64,000 nucleotides of DNA from Casimicrobiaceae bacterium (GTDB taxonomy: Bacteria > Pseudomonadota > Gammaproteobacteria > Burkholderiales > Casimicrobiaceae). The stretch spans positions 1 through 64,000 of the forward strand of contig JAPKHK010000001.1 of assembly GCA_026646885.1 (NCBI GenBank), read 5' to 3'. Each line of letters begins with the position of its first letter. Positions within the stretch are counted from its first letter, which is position 1. This document shows, in pieces, positions 1 to 8,216 of the stretch. The notes below the pieces were generated by a model. That model was not told where the DNA came from. It did not search any database and saw nothing but the letters and a program-made list of their open reading frames with translations. The translations under genes were made by a program, and so were the position numbers.

Positions 1-96
1 GCTGCAGTCCACCATCACGCCGGTTGGCAGGTTCGCCCGACGCAGCGCTTCCACTGCGGCGGCCACGTGGTCGGCGCCATAGTTCGGACCGTCCCG
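1..96 (-). pseudogene. Fragment of class I DAHP synthase (AroG/AroF type)
   Basis: Read on the minus strand, these bases give an unbroken frame with a segment typical of 3-deoxy-7-phosphoheptulonate synthase, the first enzyme of the shikimate pathway: RDGPNY, then a helix ending ALRRANLPTG, then VMVDCS (the family usually has a VMVDFSHANS-like strand). The gene continues off the left edge toward its C-terminus. On its N-terminal side the similarity stops at about base 96: the glycine-rich LRGG that should precede RDGPNY is missing and the next sequence belongs to an unrelated gene. This is a broken gene or one side of an assembly join. Confidence 0.6.
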
Positions 97-142
97 ACTC
101 TTCTGCATTTACGGAGGGAAGACGCTCGATCGTCTTTCGCAA

Positions 143-1687
143 TTGCCGGAAGAGAACGACGGGCGAATTCTCATCCAGAGCGATGCCCTGAGGTTGATTG
201 CCGCGACCAACAGTTTCACCGTGCGCGATTTGATGGAGGAAGTCGTCGCGCTGCAGCCGGATGTGATTTTGATTTATGTCGGCCACAATGAATTCTATGG
301 CGCTTTGGGCGCGGGCTCGAATTTCCATCTGGGCAGCAACCGCAGCCTGATCAATCTCCATCTGCGGCTGCTGCGTTGGCGCACGTTTCGGCTGCTGCAA
401 GAAGTGATACGCAAAGCTTCCCGCGCCGTGCGCGGCGGCAAAAGCGCGGCAGATTTCACAGCGCCGGTGATGCAGCAGATGGCGCGCGAGCAAACGATCC
501 CCGTGGAGAGTGAGCTGCGACAGTTGACCGAACGGACCTTTGAGCAGAATCTTCTTGATGCAGTGGCAGTGGCGCAACGGGCGCGCGTGCCGGTGGTGAT
601 TAGCGATCTCGTGTGCAATCTCCGTGAGCAGCCGCCGTTTGTGGCGCTGGCACAGGCTTCGCTTACGCCGGCGGAAAAGCAACGCTGGCAGGCGGCATTC
701 ACTGCCGGCTGGCAGCATTTGCAGGCGGGCCGGCCCGATTCCGCGCTCGTGCGTTTCACGGCGGCGGCCAGCATGGATTCCACGCATGCAGAATTGTGTT
801 ATCGCCAGGCGCAGGCGTGGCAGGCACGCGGCGAGGTGGAAAAAGCGGCGCGTTTGTATTCGCTCAGCCGCGATCGTGATGCGCTGCCGTTTCGCGCGCC
901 CGGCGCGCTCAATGCCATCATTCACCGGGTGAGTGCGCAGCGCAAGGTGCCGTTGGTGGAGATGGAACGGACGTTTCGCGAGCGCAGCCCGATGGGTCTC
1001 ATCGGCGATGAATTCATTTGCGAGCATCTTCATCCCACCGTTACCGGCTATGCCATGATGGCAAAGGCATTCCTGCAGCGCTTGCTGGCCGCAGGTTTGC
1101 TGCCCACCGGCAGCGATTCCACCGCCCTTGCCCGCCTGCCGGAGGAGGTGCGGCAGCTCAACATCACCGCGCTCGATGAAGAAATCGGCCGGCTGCGGGT
1201 GTTGCAACTTACTTCGGAGTGGCCGTTCCGAAAGAAAGTCGACTTGGAGGTGGCGCTTCCGGCGGAAGTGGCGCCGCTTGCCACGCAAACAGCGATTCGC
1301 TACGTCAATCGGGAGATCACCTGGGCGCAGGCGCATTTGAACTTCGGCGACCAGCTCATGCAGCGTAAGCAGTTTGATCTGGCGCTGGCGGAATATCGCG
1401 CGCTGGCAGCGCAATATCCCGGCGAAGCGGGGTTGTGGGAAAAGCAGGGGGACGCGCTGTTCTCACTGCAGAACTATGAAGCCTCCCGCAGTGCCTATGC
1501 GCAGGCCGCAAAGCTGCAACCGGCCTCGGCATTTGCGCATCCGGGAGGGGGCTGGGGGAAGGGTCCAAGGGTGTACCCCGCCGGGCCGTCCCAAGGGGGC
1601 GCAAGCCAAACACCGGAGCGGGCAGCGCCCGCGAACCGCAATCACCCCCTCCCGCCGGGAGGGGGCCGGGGGGAGGGTCCAGCATGA
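143..1687 (+). CDS. SGNH/GDSL-hydrolase-like protein with TPR repeats, truncated at both ends
   Basis: The frame is open from base 93, and 143 is only the first possible start codon. Residues 30-60 carry the SGNH block with PDVILIYVGHNEFYG (the GHNE motif), and a later DEFICEHLHPTVTGY segment supplies the DxxH-like catalytic block. TPR-like helices follow at about 185-240 and 395-475, ending KLQPASAFAH. The N-terminal block with the nucleophile serine is missing, so the gene is headless. The C-terminus stops being protein-like at about base 1540, where the frame enters a GC-rich repeat; the last 45 residues are translated repeat. From memory, the family is commoner in Bacteroidetes- and KSB1-like bacteria than in betaproteobacteria. 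It is probably non-functional here, or a contaminating join. Confidence 0.5.
   Translation: MPEENDGRILIQSDALRLIAATNSFTVRDLMEEVVALQPDVILIYVGHNEFYGALGAGSNFHLGSNRSLINLHLRLLRWRTFRLLQEVIRKASRAVRGGKSAADFTAPVMQQMAREQTIPVESELRQLTERTFEQNLLDAVAVAQRARVPVVISDLVCNLREQPPFVALAQASLTPAEKQRWQAAFTAGWQHLQAGRPDSALVRFTAAASMDSTHAELCYRQAQAWQARGEVEKAARLYSLSRDRDALPFRAPGALNAIIHRVSAQRKVPLVEMERTFRERSPMGLIGDEFICEHLHPTVTGYAMMAKAFLQRLLAAGLLPTGSDSTALARLPEEVRQLNITALDEEIGRLRVLQLTSEWPFRKKVDLEVALPAEVAPLATQTAIRYVNREITWAQAHLNFGDQLMQRKQFDLALAEYRALAAQYPGEAGLWEKQGDALFSLQNYEASRSAYAQAAKLQPASAFAHPGGGWGKGPRVYPAGPSQGGASQTPERAAPANRNHPLPPGGGRGEGPA
1541..1682. repeat. GC-rich repeat block with two direct copies
   Basis: Two nearly identical 27-base copies, each starting ccgggagggggc and ending agggtcca, lie at 1541-1567 and 1655-1681. 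Between them is a segment with inverted C-rich and G-rich stretches (cccgccgggccgtccc, ccccctcccgccgggaggggg). It looks like the intergenic REP-type repeats of GC-rich proteobacteria. It separates a broken gene from dctM, and its last G-rich stretch doubles as the ribosome binding site of dctM. Such repeats are typical sites of recombination and of assembly joins. Confidence 0.6.
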
Positions 1688-3003
1688 GCGGTACCGCCCT
1701 CGGTTTCAGTTTCTTCGCCCTCCTGCTGGCGCTCCTGGCGCTGCGCGTGCCCATCGCCATCGCCATGCTGGGCACCGGCATCGCCGGCTACGTCACCATG
1801 ACCGGCTGGGCGCCGCTGTTGAATTACCTCAAGACCGCCGCCTATGCCCGCTACTCGGTCTACGATCTCTCGGTGGTGCCACTTTTTTTGCTCATGGGGC
1901 AATTTGCCTCCCGGGGCGGCTTGTCCAAAGGCCTGTTCGATGCCGCCAATGCGCTGATCGGACACTTTCGGGGCGGCGTGGCCATGGCGGCCATCGGCGC
2001 TTGCGCCGGATTCGGGGCGATTTGCGGCTCCTCTCTGGCCACCGCCGCGACCATGGGCCAAGTGGCGCTGCCGGAACTGCGCCGCTTCAACTACTCGCCG
2101 GCGCTGGCCACCGGCACCCTCGCCGCGGGCGGCACTTTGGGCATTCTCATTCCGCCGTCGGTGGTGCTGGCGATTTATGCCATTCTCACCCAGCAGAACA
2201 TCGCGGCGATGTTCATGGCCGCCTTTGTGCCGGGTGTGTTGGCCGCCTTGGGCTATATGCTGGCCATTGCCCTTTATGTGCGGCTGTATCCCCGGTCCGG
2301 TCCGGCGGGGCCGCGCCTGGCCTGGTCCGAGCGGCTGCGGGCGTTTCGCGGGGTGTGGCCGGTCCTGTTGGTGTTCGTGGTCGTCATCGGGGGCATCTAC
2401 GCGGGACTGTTCACCCCCACGGAAGCGGCCGCCATCGGCACCGCCGCCACCGGCGCCCTGGCGCTGCGCAGGGGCCTGCGCTGGAAGGACCTGGTGGCTT
2501 GTTGCTACGGCACCGCGGAAGGAACGGGCATGATTTTCCTGATCCTGCTGGGGGCCGATGTACTCAACGTCTTCCTGGCGCTCACGCAAATGCCCGCGGA
2601 GCTGGCCACGTGGGTGAGTCATAGCGGCATGGCGCCTTTGCTGGTGCTCTTTGCCATCATCGCGATCTATCTGGTGCTGGGCTGCATCATGGACAGCTTG
2701 TCGATGATTCTGCTGACCGTGCCGATTTTTTTTCCGATCATCATGGGGCTGGATTTCTTCGGCCTCGAAGCCACCGACAAGGCGATCTGGTTCGGCATCA
2801 TCGCGCTGATGGTAGTGGAGATCGGCCTCATCACCCCGCCGGTAGGTATGAACGTCTACATCATCAACAGCCTCGCCAAGGACATCCCCATGCGCGAGAC
2901 CTTCAAGGGCGTCGTTCCTTTCCTTTGCGCCGATGCGCTGCGAATCGTGTTGTTGGTGTTCTTTCCGATGCTGACCCTGGGTTTGGTGCGGTGGCTCACT
3001 TGA
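1684..3003 (+). CDS. dctM: TRAP transporter large permease, DctM family
   Basis: This is a 439-residue, very hydrophobic protein with about 12 membrane segments, the usual length for the DctM subunit that carries the translocation path of TRAP (ATP-independent, sodium-driven) carboxylate transporters. Family signatures visible are GAICGSSLATAATMG (about residues 106-120), GILIPPS (about 155-161), FTPTEAAAIG (about 241-250) and GLITPPVGMNVYI (about 381-393). The start ATG follows the G-rich end of the repeat block. The small DctQ permease that normally precedes and often overlaps dctM is absent, and no DctP binding protein lies nearby, so the upstream partners were probably lost at the junction. 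Substrate unknown. Confidence 0.93.
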   Translation: MSGTALGFSFFALLLALLALRVPIAIAMLGTGIAGYVTMTGWAPLLNYLKTAAYARYSVYDLSVVPLFLLMGQFASRGGLSKGLFDAANALIGHFRGGVAMAAIGACAGFGAICGSSLATAATMGQVALPELRRFNYSPALATGTLAAGGTLGILIPPSVVLAIYAILTQQNIAAMFMAAFVPGVLAALGYMLAIALYVRLYPRSGPAGPRLAWSERLRAFRGVWPVLLVFVVVIGGIYAGLFTPTEAAAIGTAATGALALRRGLRWKDLVACCYGTAEGTGMIFLILLGADVLNVFLALTQMPAELATWVSHSGMAPLLVLFAIIAIYLVLGCIMDSLSMILLTVPIFFPIIMGLDFFGLEATDKAIWFGIIALMVVEIGLITPPVGMNVYIINSLAKDIPMRETFKGVVPFLCADALRIVLLVFFPMLTLGLVRWLT

Positions 3004-3187
3004 GTATCGACTTGGCCGTCTTGCGCGCAATGGGTTCGCTGCGGTTTGGATCGGGGCTGCGTTTCTTAAATCGGGCTCGGTTATGATCTAGCGCAAACCA
3101 GTCGGCGCTGCCTGTCGCAATACGAAAAAAGGTGCTCTCGCGTTTCGCGAGAAGCTATGTTCCTTTTCTCTCAGATAGGAGGCGGCC

Positions 3188-3487
3188 ATGAAGAGTGTCG
3201 CAAAAACCATCTACTCACTGCTCGCCACGGCCGTGCTTGCTGCATGCGTGACTGCCCCGGAGCCAGCGAAATTCCCGACTGAGCCGGTGAAAATCGTGGT
3301 GCCCTATCCGGTGGGTAACGCGACCGACGTGATTGCCCGCATCGTCGCGGAACGTCTCGCCGAGGTTGGGGGCAACCGGTCAGTATCGAGAATCGAGGCG
3401 GCATTCCAGGGGTGGAGAGCGCCACCAAGACCAAGGCGAACGGACACAGCGCCGCAAGGATGTTTGCGGCCTGAACCCTGTACATGA
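3188..3487 (+). pseudogene. Broken Bug/TctC-family solute-binding protein
   Basis: A strong site (taggagg) precedes an ATG opening a lipoprotein-like signal (ATAVLAAC) and then PVKIVVPYPVGNATDVIARIVAERL, the N-terminal segment of Bug receptors of tripartite tricarboxylate transporters. After about residue 58 the frame shifts: the neighbouring frame continues as WGQPVSIENRGG, then GVESATKTKANGHSA, matching the next conserved block, and stops at about 3479. Intact family members have about 320 residues, so this is a frameshifted stump of roughly 90. No intact copy is seen in the window. Confidence 0.75.
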
Positions 3488-3515
3488 TGGCTACTCTAAA
3501 TGGGCCGCTTAAAAG

Positions 3516-3550
3516 ACAAAAAAACAAACCGTCCTGGCAGGACCAGACGG
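3516..3550 (-). terminator. Possible rho-independent terminator, minus strand
   Basis: Read on the minus strand, ccgtctgg and ccaggacgg form a stem with one bulge around tcctg, followed by tttg and a run of seven T. No convincing minus-strand gene ends here. It may be left over from a decayed gene to its right. Confidence 0.4.
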
Positions 3551-3815
3551 ACCACTATTGCCAATTGAATCAGCGTCCCGTCTGGTTTCTGTACGTCCAA
3601 CTGAAAAACCGAAAACCACCCTTTCCCCCGCGATTTCTTGGATCGTTTGCCTCACCTGCGCCGCTGCCTTGTCATGCCCGCTCCCGGCGAACTCATTGCC
3701 GCATATGATGCGCCCATCGACCGCGGCGCTCAAGCGGTCTTGCAACACGAGCCCGGCCGGCTCAAAACACCGCACAGGGTTTTCCCGGAACACTATCCAC
3801 AATTCAACCAAGCGT

Positions 3816-3984
3816 CCGCGGCCTGAAAGCCTCGCGGCGCTTTACGCCGCTGTCCGACTGGCGGGTCGCGCCACGCGTGAGCTTGGCGTGTGGGCGCGCG
3901 GGGCGGGTTCTTACGCGCGAGGCGCGGGGCCCCGCCCGAGGACGTGATTGGCGGCGTCAGCGCCGCGAGGCTTTCGGGCCGCGG
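3816..3984. repeat. Long inverted repeat, MITE-like
   Basis: The arm 3816-3850 (ccgcggcctgaaagcctcgc, continuing to 3850) is matched in reverse complement by 3951-3984, with only about three differences over 34 bases. Roughly 100 bases, rich in cgcg and gggg motifs, separate the arms. The whole could fold as a long hairpin. No transposase or clear target-site duplication was seen. Confidence 0.6.
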
Positions 3985-4195
3985 GCGCCGGCTCTGTCGG
4001 TTCAGCGGCAGGGACGAAAAGCAGGGACGAAAGGAGCGCCGGATATCTCTCGGAAGACGGTTGAAGGGCGGAGCCCAGAATCGAGTGCAACGGTGTCCTG
4101 TGCGCGGCAAACCACGCCCCGCAGCCCCAGCCCATTGCCCCCGCCCCCCTTTCCCCGCTACAATCCCACTTCCTTCAACCCTTAACGATTTCGCC

Positions 4196-4336
4196 ATGCA
4201 AACCTTCGTCTTCACCACTGCCGCCGGCAAGGCCCGCCACAATTGGCGCGGCGCTGCTTTGGGTTTGGTGTCGCGCTTGGGTGTGAGTGGCGGCATCCTG
4301 CTCTCCCCTAAGGTTCACAGGGGCGGCATCCGGTAA
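4196..4336 (+). CDS. Possible 46-residue ORF, unrecognised
   Basis: An ATG after a C-rich leader opens MQTFVFTTAAGKARHNWRG, continues through a hydrophobic-leaning middle (LGLVSRLGVSGGILL) and stops at 4336. There is no good ribosome binding site and no family was recognised. It may be chance. It is listed because the composition is protein-like and the gap to the next gene is otherwise empty. Confidence 0.2.
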   Translation: MQTFVFTTAAGKARHNWRGAALGLVSRLGVSGGILLSPKVHRGGIR

Positions 4337-4475
4337 TTCCCTGGTCGGGGTGTCCCGCCAGGAAGTTGCGGCGGGAGGGCTCCGATATCCTCGAAGAGTC
4401 TTTTTCCCGCTTTGATTTTGGCGCTTGGCGCCGATTCGCGCGCGTGGCCACGAGCCGCGCCCGCGGGGAAAAGTC

Positions 4476-5753
4476 ATGAACAAGAAACGATTGTTGCGGT
4501 TCTGGCAGTGGCGGCCCAGCGGCTTATGGCGCCGGCCGGCTTTCGCGCGGCTGTGGGCGTCGCTCACCGTCACTTCTTTTGGCGGGCAGATCACCAACTT
4601 GGCGCTGCCGCTCACTGCTGCGCTGCTCTTGAACGCCACGCCTTTCGAAATGGGTTTGCTGGTGGCCTTGGAGCTGGCACCCTTTGCCTTGATCGGGCTT
4701 TTTGCCGGGGTGTGGGTGGATCGCCTCGCCAAGTTGCCGCTGATCATCATCACCGACGTGGCGCGGGGGGTCTTCCTGCTTGCCGTGCCCTTGGCGGCCG
4801 CCTTCGGGTATTTGCACATGAGCGTGCTCTACCTCGTGGGCTTCGTGTGCGGCGTAGGCAACGTCATCGGAGGCGCGGCCTATCAGGTGTTCATCACGCA
4901 GATCGTCGGTCGGCAGAACTTGGTGGAAGCGAACGCCAAGATCGCGGTGAGCCAGTCGTCGGCGGAGTTGGTCGGGCCGGGTGCGGCGGGTTTTCTCATC
5001 CACGCTTTGGGTGCGCCTTTTGCAATCACGCTCGATGCCATTTCTTTTTTGGTGTCGGGCTGGATGCTCAAAGACATCCAGGATCGCGGCGAACCCGCGC
5101 ATGGCGCAGGTGCCAGCGCCTCGATTTGGGCGGAGATTCTGGAGGGCCTGCGCCTGGTCTGGCGCAACGAAGTGTTGCGCCTCTTGGCCTGGACCGTGGC
5201 GCTGTGGCAATTCCTGCACTGCATGTATCTGGCGGTGATCATTCTGTTCGCCAGCCGCGAGCTGGGGTTGTCGCCGGGGGCCATCGGTTTCATTTATGCG
5301 ATGTCCGGTGCGGGCTGCCTTTTGGCCGCGGTGCTGGCCAAACGGGGTGGCGAGCGCTTCGGCGTGGGGCCACAGACGGCGCAGGGGCTTGCCCTGACGG
5401 CCTTGGCCTGGCTGCTTTTTGCCGTGGCCAGCGGTGGTTACTGGGTAGCCCTGGCCACCCTGAGCCTGGGCATGCTGCTTTTCGGTTTTGGTGCGACCTT
5501 GTTCACCGTGAACTACTTGAGTTTGCGACAAGCCATCACGCCGGACGCCCTCTTGGGCCGCATGACCGCCACGATGCGCTTTTTGACCGTGGCGGCGGCG
5601 CCGGTGGGTTCGCTGTTCGGCGGCATCCTGGCCAGCGCCATCGGCTTGAGGGCGACCTTATGGTGCGTGGGCATCGCCGGCTTGGGCTTAGGCGCGTTCA
5701 TGACCTGGTTTTCGGCGCTGCGCGAGGTGCGGCGTTTGCCCAGCGGCGAATAA
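4476..5753 (+). CDS. MFS transporter, EntS/MFS_3-like exporter
   Basis: The product has about 425 residues and 12 predicted membrane helices. It resembles the MFS_3 group (enterobactin exporter EntS and relatives): FARLWASLTVTSFGGQITNLALPL near the start, GLFAGVWVDRL in the loop between helices 2 and 3, and AYQVFITQIVGRQNLVEANAK at the central motif. The ATG at 4476 is preferred over one at 4425 because ggggaaaa lies just before it and the next residues (MNKKRLLRFW) form a normal cytoplasmic start. It would export a small molecule across the inner membrane; the substrate cannot be told. It stands alone, converging on a minus-strand lipoprotein gene. Confidence 0.85.
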   Translation: MNKKRLLRFWQWRPSGLWRRPAFARLWASLTVTSFGGQITNLALPLTAALLLNATPFEMGLLVALELAPFALIGLFAGVWVDRLAKLPLIIITDVARGVFLLAVPLAAAFGYLHMSVLYLVGFVCGVGNVIGGAAYQVFITQIVGRQNLVEANAKIAVSQSSAELVGPGAAGFLIHALGAPFAITLDAISFLVSGWMLKDIQDRGEPAHGAGASASIWAEILEGLRLVWRNEVLRLLAWTVALWQFLHCMYLAVIILFASRELGLSPGAIGFIYAMSGAGCLLAAVLAKRGGERFGVGPQTAQGLALTALAWLLFAVASGGYWVALATLSLGMLLFGFGATLFTVNYLSLRQAITPDALLGRMTATMRFLTVAAAPVGSLFGGILASAIGLRATLWCVGIAGLGLGAFMTWFSALREVRRLPSGE

Positions 5754-5757
5754 GGTC

Positions 5758-5811
5758 GGTTGCGGGTGCGGCGCGCGGAAGAGGCTGTCGCTTCCGCGCC
5801 GCCTCGCAACC
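5758..5811. repeat. Large hairpin between convergent genes
   Basis: Arms beginning ggttgcg and containing gcggcgcgcggaag pair with cttccgcgccgc and ending cgcaacc, around a short loop. It lies exactly between the end of the MFS gene and the end of the minus-strand lipoprotein gene, so it may end transcription from both sides, though it has no T run. Confidence 0.5.
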
Positions 5812-5832
5812 ATGGCCGCTCCGCGCTGCGTT

Positions 5833-6102
5833 TCAGCGGCAGTCGCGGTCGATGTCTTCCAGTGTGTTCATGCCTCCTTTTTGCTGCTGCGCGCGGTAGT
5901 AGGGCGTGCTGTGGAGCTGCATCTGGGCGTAGCGCTGTTCGAGTTCGGAGGGTTCTTTTTTCTTCACCGCCGGGTCGAGCGGGGCGATCTTGCATTTGGC
6001 CGGCGCTTGGGCGAGCATCGTCGGAGAGGGCTCGGGGGTGCTGGCGCACGCTGCGCCCAGCAGTGCGAGGCAAATCAAGGTGAGGGCGCGGTAAGGGTTC
6101 AT
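5833..6102 (-). CDS. Small lipoprotein of unknown function
   Basis: This 89-residue product starts at the ATG at 6102, preceded by ggagatt. The leader MNPYRALTLICLALLGAACAS has a clear lipobox (LGAAC), so the mature protein should be lipid-anchored at Cys20 or so. The rest is short, charged and proline-containing (KKKEPSELEQRYAQMQLHS), with two cysteines near the ends. No known domain was recognised. It is last in a minus-strand run behind the formyltransferase-like gene, separated by about 80 bases. Confidence 0.6.
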   Translation of the reverse strand: MNPYRALTLICLALLGAACASTPEPSPTMLAQAPAKCKIAPLDPAVKKKEPSELEQRYAQMQLHSTPYYRAQQQKGGMNTLEDIDRDCR

Positions 6103-6185
6103 GGCAATCTCCTTGCACTTCGAACGAACGACATCGTAGACCGATATTGCGATGGCGGGCGAGTTCTCGTGAATCGGCGCTGCAG

Positions 6186-7079
6186 TCACTCAACGCGCCG
6201 CCCGGCATTTGCGCTGACCCGTCGTTGAGTTCCAGCGCGCGTTGGGTCGACGGGTCGCGCCGGAGGCTGGGAGGGCAGGAAACTGTGAATCCAGGCGCTG
6301 ATTTCGCCAGGCTTCCAGAACACCATGCCGGTAGCGCGGAATTGGGCAATGTCCGCTGCGCTGGGCAGGGAGCGGTACTCGCGGCGGGATCGGTCTTGCG
6401 GCTCACCCGTTGGGCGCGCGCCGCTGGCGAGCTTGTCGATCAAGTCGAGCAGTGGTTCGATGAGGTCACAATAGACTTCGGCGATCTGTGGCAGCAGGCC
6501 CCTGCCGTGATCGAGCGCTCGGGTCCGCCAAGCCAGTATGGGCCCGGTATCGATTCCCTCGTCGACCCAGTGCAAGGTGCCGCTGAGATCTTCCAAACCG
6601 GCACAGACGCTGCGCATAGGGGCGAACAGGCCAGCAAAGCGGGGCAAACCGCCGGGATGAAGGTTGACGATCCCGTGGCGCGGCGCGGCGATCGCCGCCG
6701 CCTCGAAAATGTGAGAATAGCGTGCGGAAACGATCAAATCGGGGGCAAGCTGGCCCAGGCGAGCCGCGGATTCGGGCGCATCCATGCTTCCCACCGTGGT
6801 GACCTCGATTCCGTGCCGTTCGCGCAAGCCCTGAAAGGTGAGCAGAGCCGCGCCTTGGCGGGCCGAAGGCGGCAGGCGGTCGAGGACGGGAAAGAGATCT
6901 TCGACGAACAGATCGCGCTCGATAAAGGCGATCTCCGCCAACTCCGGCATCAGGCTTTCGGCTGGCCGAGCGACGTCGGACAGCCATACCGTCAGTTCGT
7001 GCGCGGCCAATTCGGGCAGCAAGCGGTTCAGAAAGTAACAGCCGGGGAAGTCACGCTTGCTGCAGACCAGTATGCGCAT
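6186..7079 (-). CDS. Formyltransferase-fold protein (Fmt/GART-like)
   Basis: 297 residues. The centre carries the formyl-transfer signature of methionyl-tRNA and sugar-nucleotide formyltransferases: IVNLHPGGLPRFAG (Asn139, His141) followed by DEGIDTGPI (Asp177), the expected Asn-His-Asp set for 10-formyl-tetrahydrofolate-dependent transfer. The N-terminus (MRILVCSKRDFPGCYFLNRLL) fits the Rossmann-like start. It lacks a clear Fmt C-terminal tRNA-binding domain, so a small-molecule or sugar substrate is more likely than Met-tRNA. The last 40 residues are proline- and arginine-rich and low in signal. It lies downstream of the solute-binding gene on the same strand. Confidence 0.75.
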   Translation of the reverse strand: MRILVCSKRDFPGCYFLNRLLPELAAHELTVWLSDVARPAESLMPELAEIAFIERDLFVEDLFPVLDRLPPSARQGAALLTFQGLRERHGIEVTTVGSMDAPESAARLGQLAPDLIVSARYSHIFEAAAIAAPRHGIVNLHPGGLPRFAGLFAPMRSVCAGLEDLSGTLHWVDEGIDTGPILAWRTRALDHGRGLLPQIAEVYCDLIEPLLDLIDKLASGARPTGEPQDRSRREYRSLPSAADIAQFRATGMVFWKPGEISAWIHSFLPSQPPARPVDPTRAGTQRRVSANAGRRVE

Positions 7080-7135
7080 AGTGCTTGCGGTTGCCTTGGG
7101 GTGATCAAGAAACGGATCGAGGAAGTGATGCCGAG

Positions 7136-8194
7136 CTAGGGCCTGTCGCCACGGTTTTGGCTCGGGCCGGCGGCGGTCAATTCTGCCACATCGAGGAGCT
7201 TGAGCGGCGGGTAGCGATCGAGCTTCGCGGCCACATCCATGTTGATCAGGTAGGAGAAATGGCGCGGCAGTTCGACGGGCAAGTCGCGCGCCGCTCGACC
7301 ATCGACCAGAATTTTCTTGGCGAGGTGGGCGGTATGCCTTCCAAGGTCGGTATAACGGATCGCCACTCCGAATAGGGCTTGCGATTTGAGCACTGGCGCC
7401 TCCGCAGCGGCGAATACCGGAACGCGGTGTTCCAGCGCAGCGGCGGTGAGGGCATCGCTGTGGACGTTGAGGAAACTGTCTGGGGGCTGATAGATGATAT
7501 CGGCGCCTGCTTTGGCCAGTTCGGCGACTTGCGCCGGGATGGATGCGGGGTCGGGTTTACCGGCTCGATTGGGCAACACCGCGCGCTCGATCAGGGCGTA
7601 ACCGAAGCGCCCGGCGAGGGCGTTCAGTTCGTCGCGCGCAATCAGGGAATTCGCTTCCCAAGGGTTGTAGATTAGACCCACCCGTCGGAAGTCGTAGTAA
7701 GCGCGCGCCGCCCGCAACTGCGTTTCCAGTGGCAAGAGATAGCGCACCCCAGTGACGTCCCGGCCGGGTGCGGTGTAGTCGGAAACGATCTTGGTTGCCA
7801 GTGGCTGCGAAACCACCATGAATAACACCGGCAAGTCGGTGATATGTCGAGAGGGATCCACCACATCGTAAGGGCCTACCGCTTCCAGTGCCGCCGAGGT
7901 TCCCCAGACGACGGCGAGATCGGGCCGATCGGCCTTCACCGTGGCGACGTGCCGGCGCAGCATTTCCCGGTCCTGCGCGGCATCCAGCAAGCGAATCCGG
8001 GCGTTGACCCCGAGCTTGGCGAGCTGCGTTTGAAAACTCTGGCAGGCCTCTTCGCAGCCTCGATAAAGAATGAAGTCGATGCGATAGGTGCGCGGCGCGG
8101 CCCCCAGCGCGTCGGCATGAAGCATCGCTGCCGCCCCAAGCAACCCCGCCAGCCCAACTGCCAAGCGCGCAGCTGGCGCGGACACGAATTTCAT
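7136..8194 (-). CDS. ABC-type solute-binding protein (ABC_sub_bind family)
   Basis: About 352 residues with an N-terminal export signal (MKFVSAPAARLAVGLAGLLGAAAML). The body matches the ABC_sub_bind family: FQTQLAKLGVNARIRLLDAA, VVWGTSAALEAV, VLFMVVSQPLATKIV, VTGVRYLLP and a hinge segment RRVGLIYNPWEANS. The ATG at 8194 is used; a TTG at 8203 with gggag six bases upstream is equally possible. No ABC permease or ATPase gene is nearby. It lies just downstream of an MFS protein with periplasmic sensor regions, so it may deliver a ligand to that protein or serve signalling. Predicted periplasmic. Confidence 0.85.
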   Translation of the reverse strand: MKFVSAPAARLAVGLAGLLGAAAMLHADALGAAPRTYRIDFILYRGCEEACQSFQTQLAKLGVNARIRLLDAAQDREMLRRHVATVKADRPDLAVVWGTSAALEAVGPYDVVDPSRHITDLPVLFMVVSQPLATKIVSDYTAPGRDVTGVRYLLPLETQLRAARAYYDFRRVGLIYNPWEANSLIARDELNALAGRFGYALIERAVLPNRAGKPDPASIPAQVAELAKAGADIIYQPPDSFLNVHSDALTAAALEHRVPVFAAAEAPVLKSQALFGVAIRYTDLGRHTAHLAKKILVDGRAARDLPVELPRHFSYLINMDVAAKLDRYPPLKLLDVAELTAAGPSQNRGDRP

Positions 8195-8216
8195 GGGTCG
8201 CAAGCGTTGCTCCCGC

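Larger units (their letters stand above)
3490..4195. other. Gene-poor, decayed intergenic stretch
   Basis: Several overlapping open frames exist on both strands, but none gives a recognisable protein. The minus-strand frame 3811-3509 (100 codons, containing GRIICGNEFAG and AAAQVRQTIQEIAG) looks somewhat protein-like, yet it runs through a terminator-like hairpin and may be a gene remnant. The stretch also holds the inverted repeat at 3816-3984. It is best seen as degraded sequence between the broken Bug gene and the MFS gene. Confidence 0.4.

Noticed and set aside
1642-3030. 462-codon minus-strand ORF opposite dctM
   Set aside because: Low-complexity, Gln/His/Arg-rich translation of the strand opposite a clear DctM gene; a codon-bias shadow.
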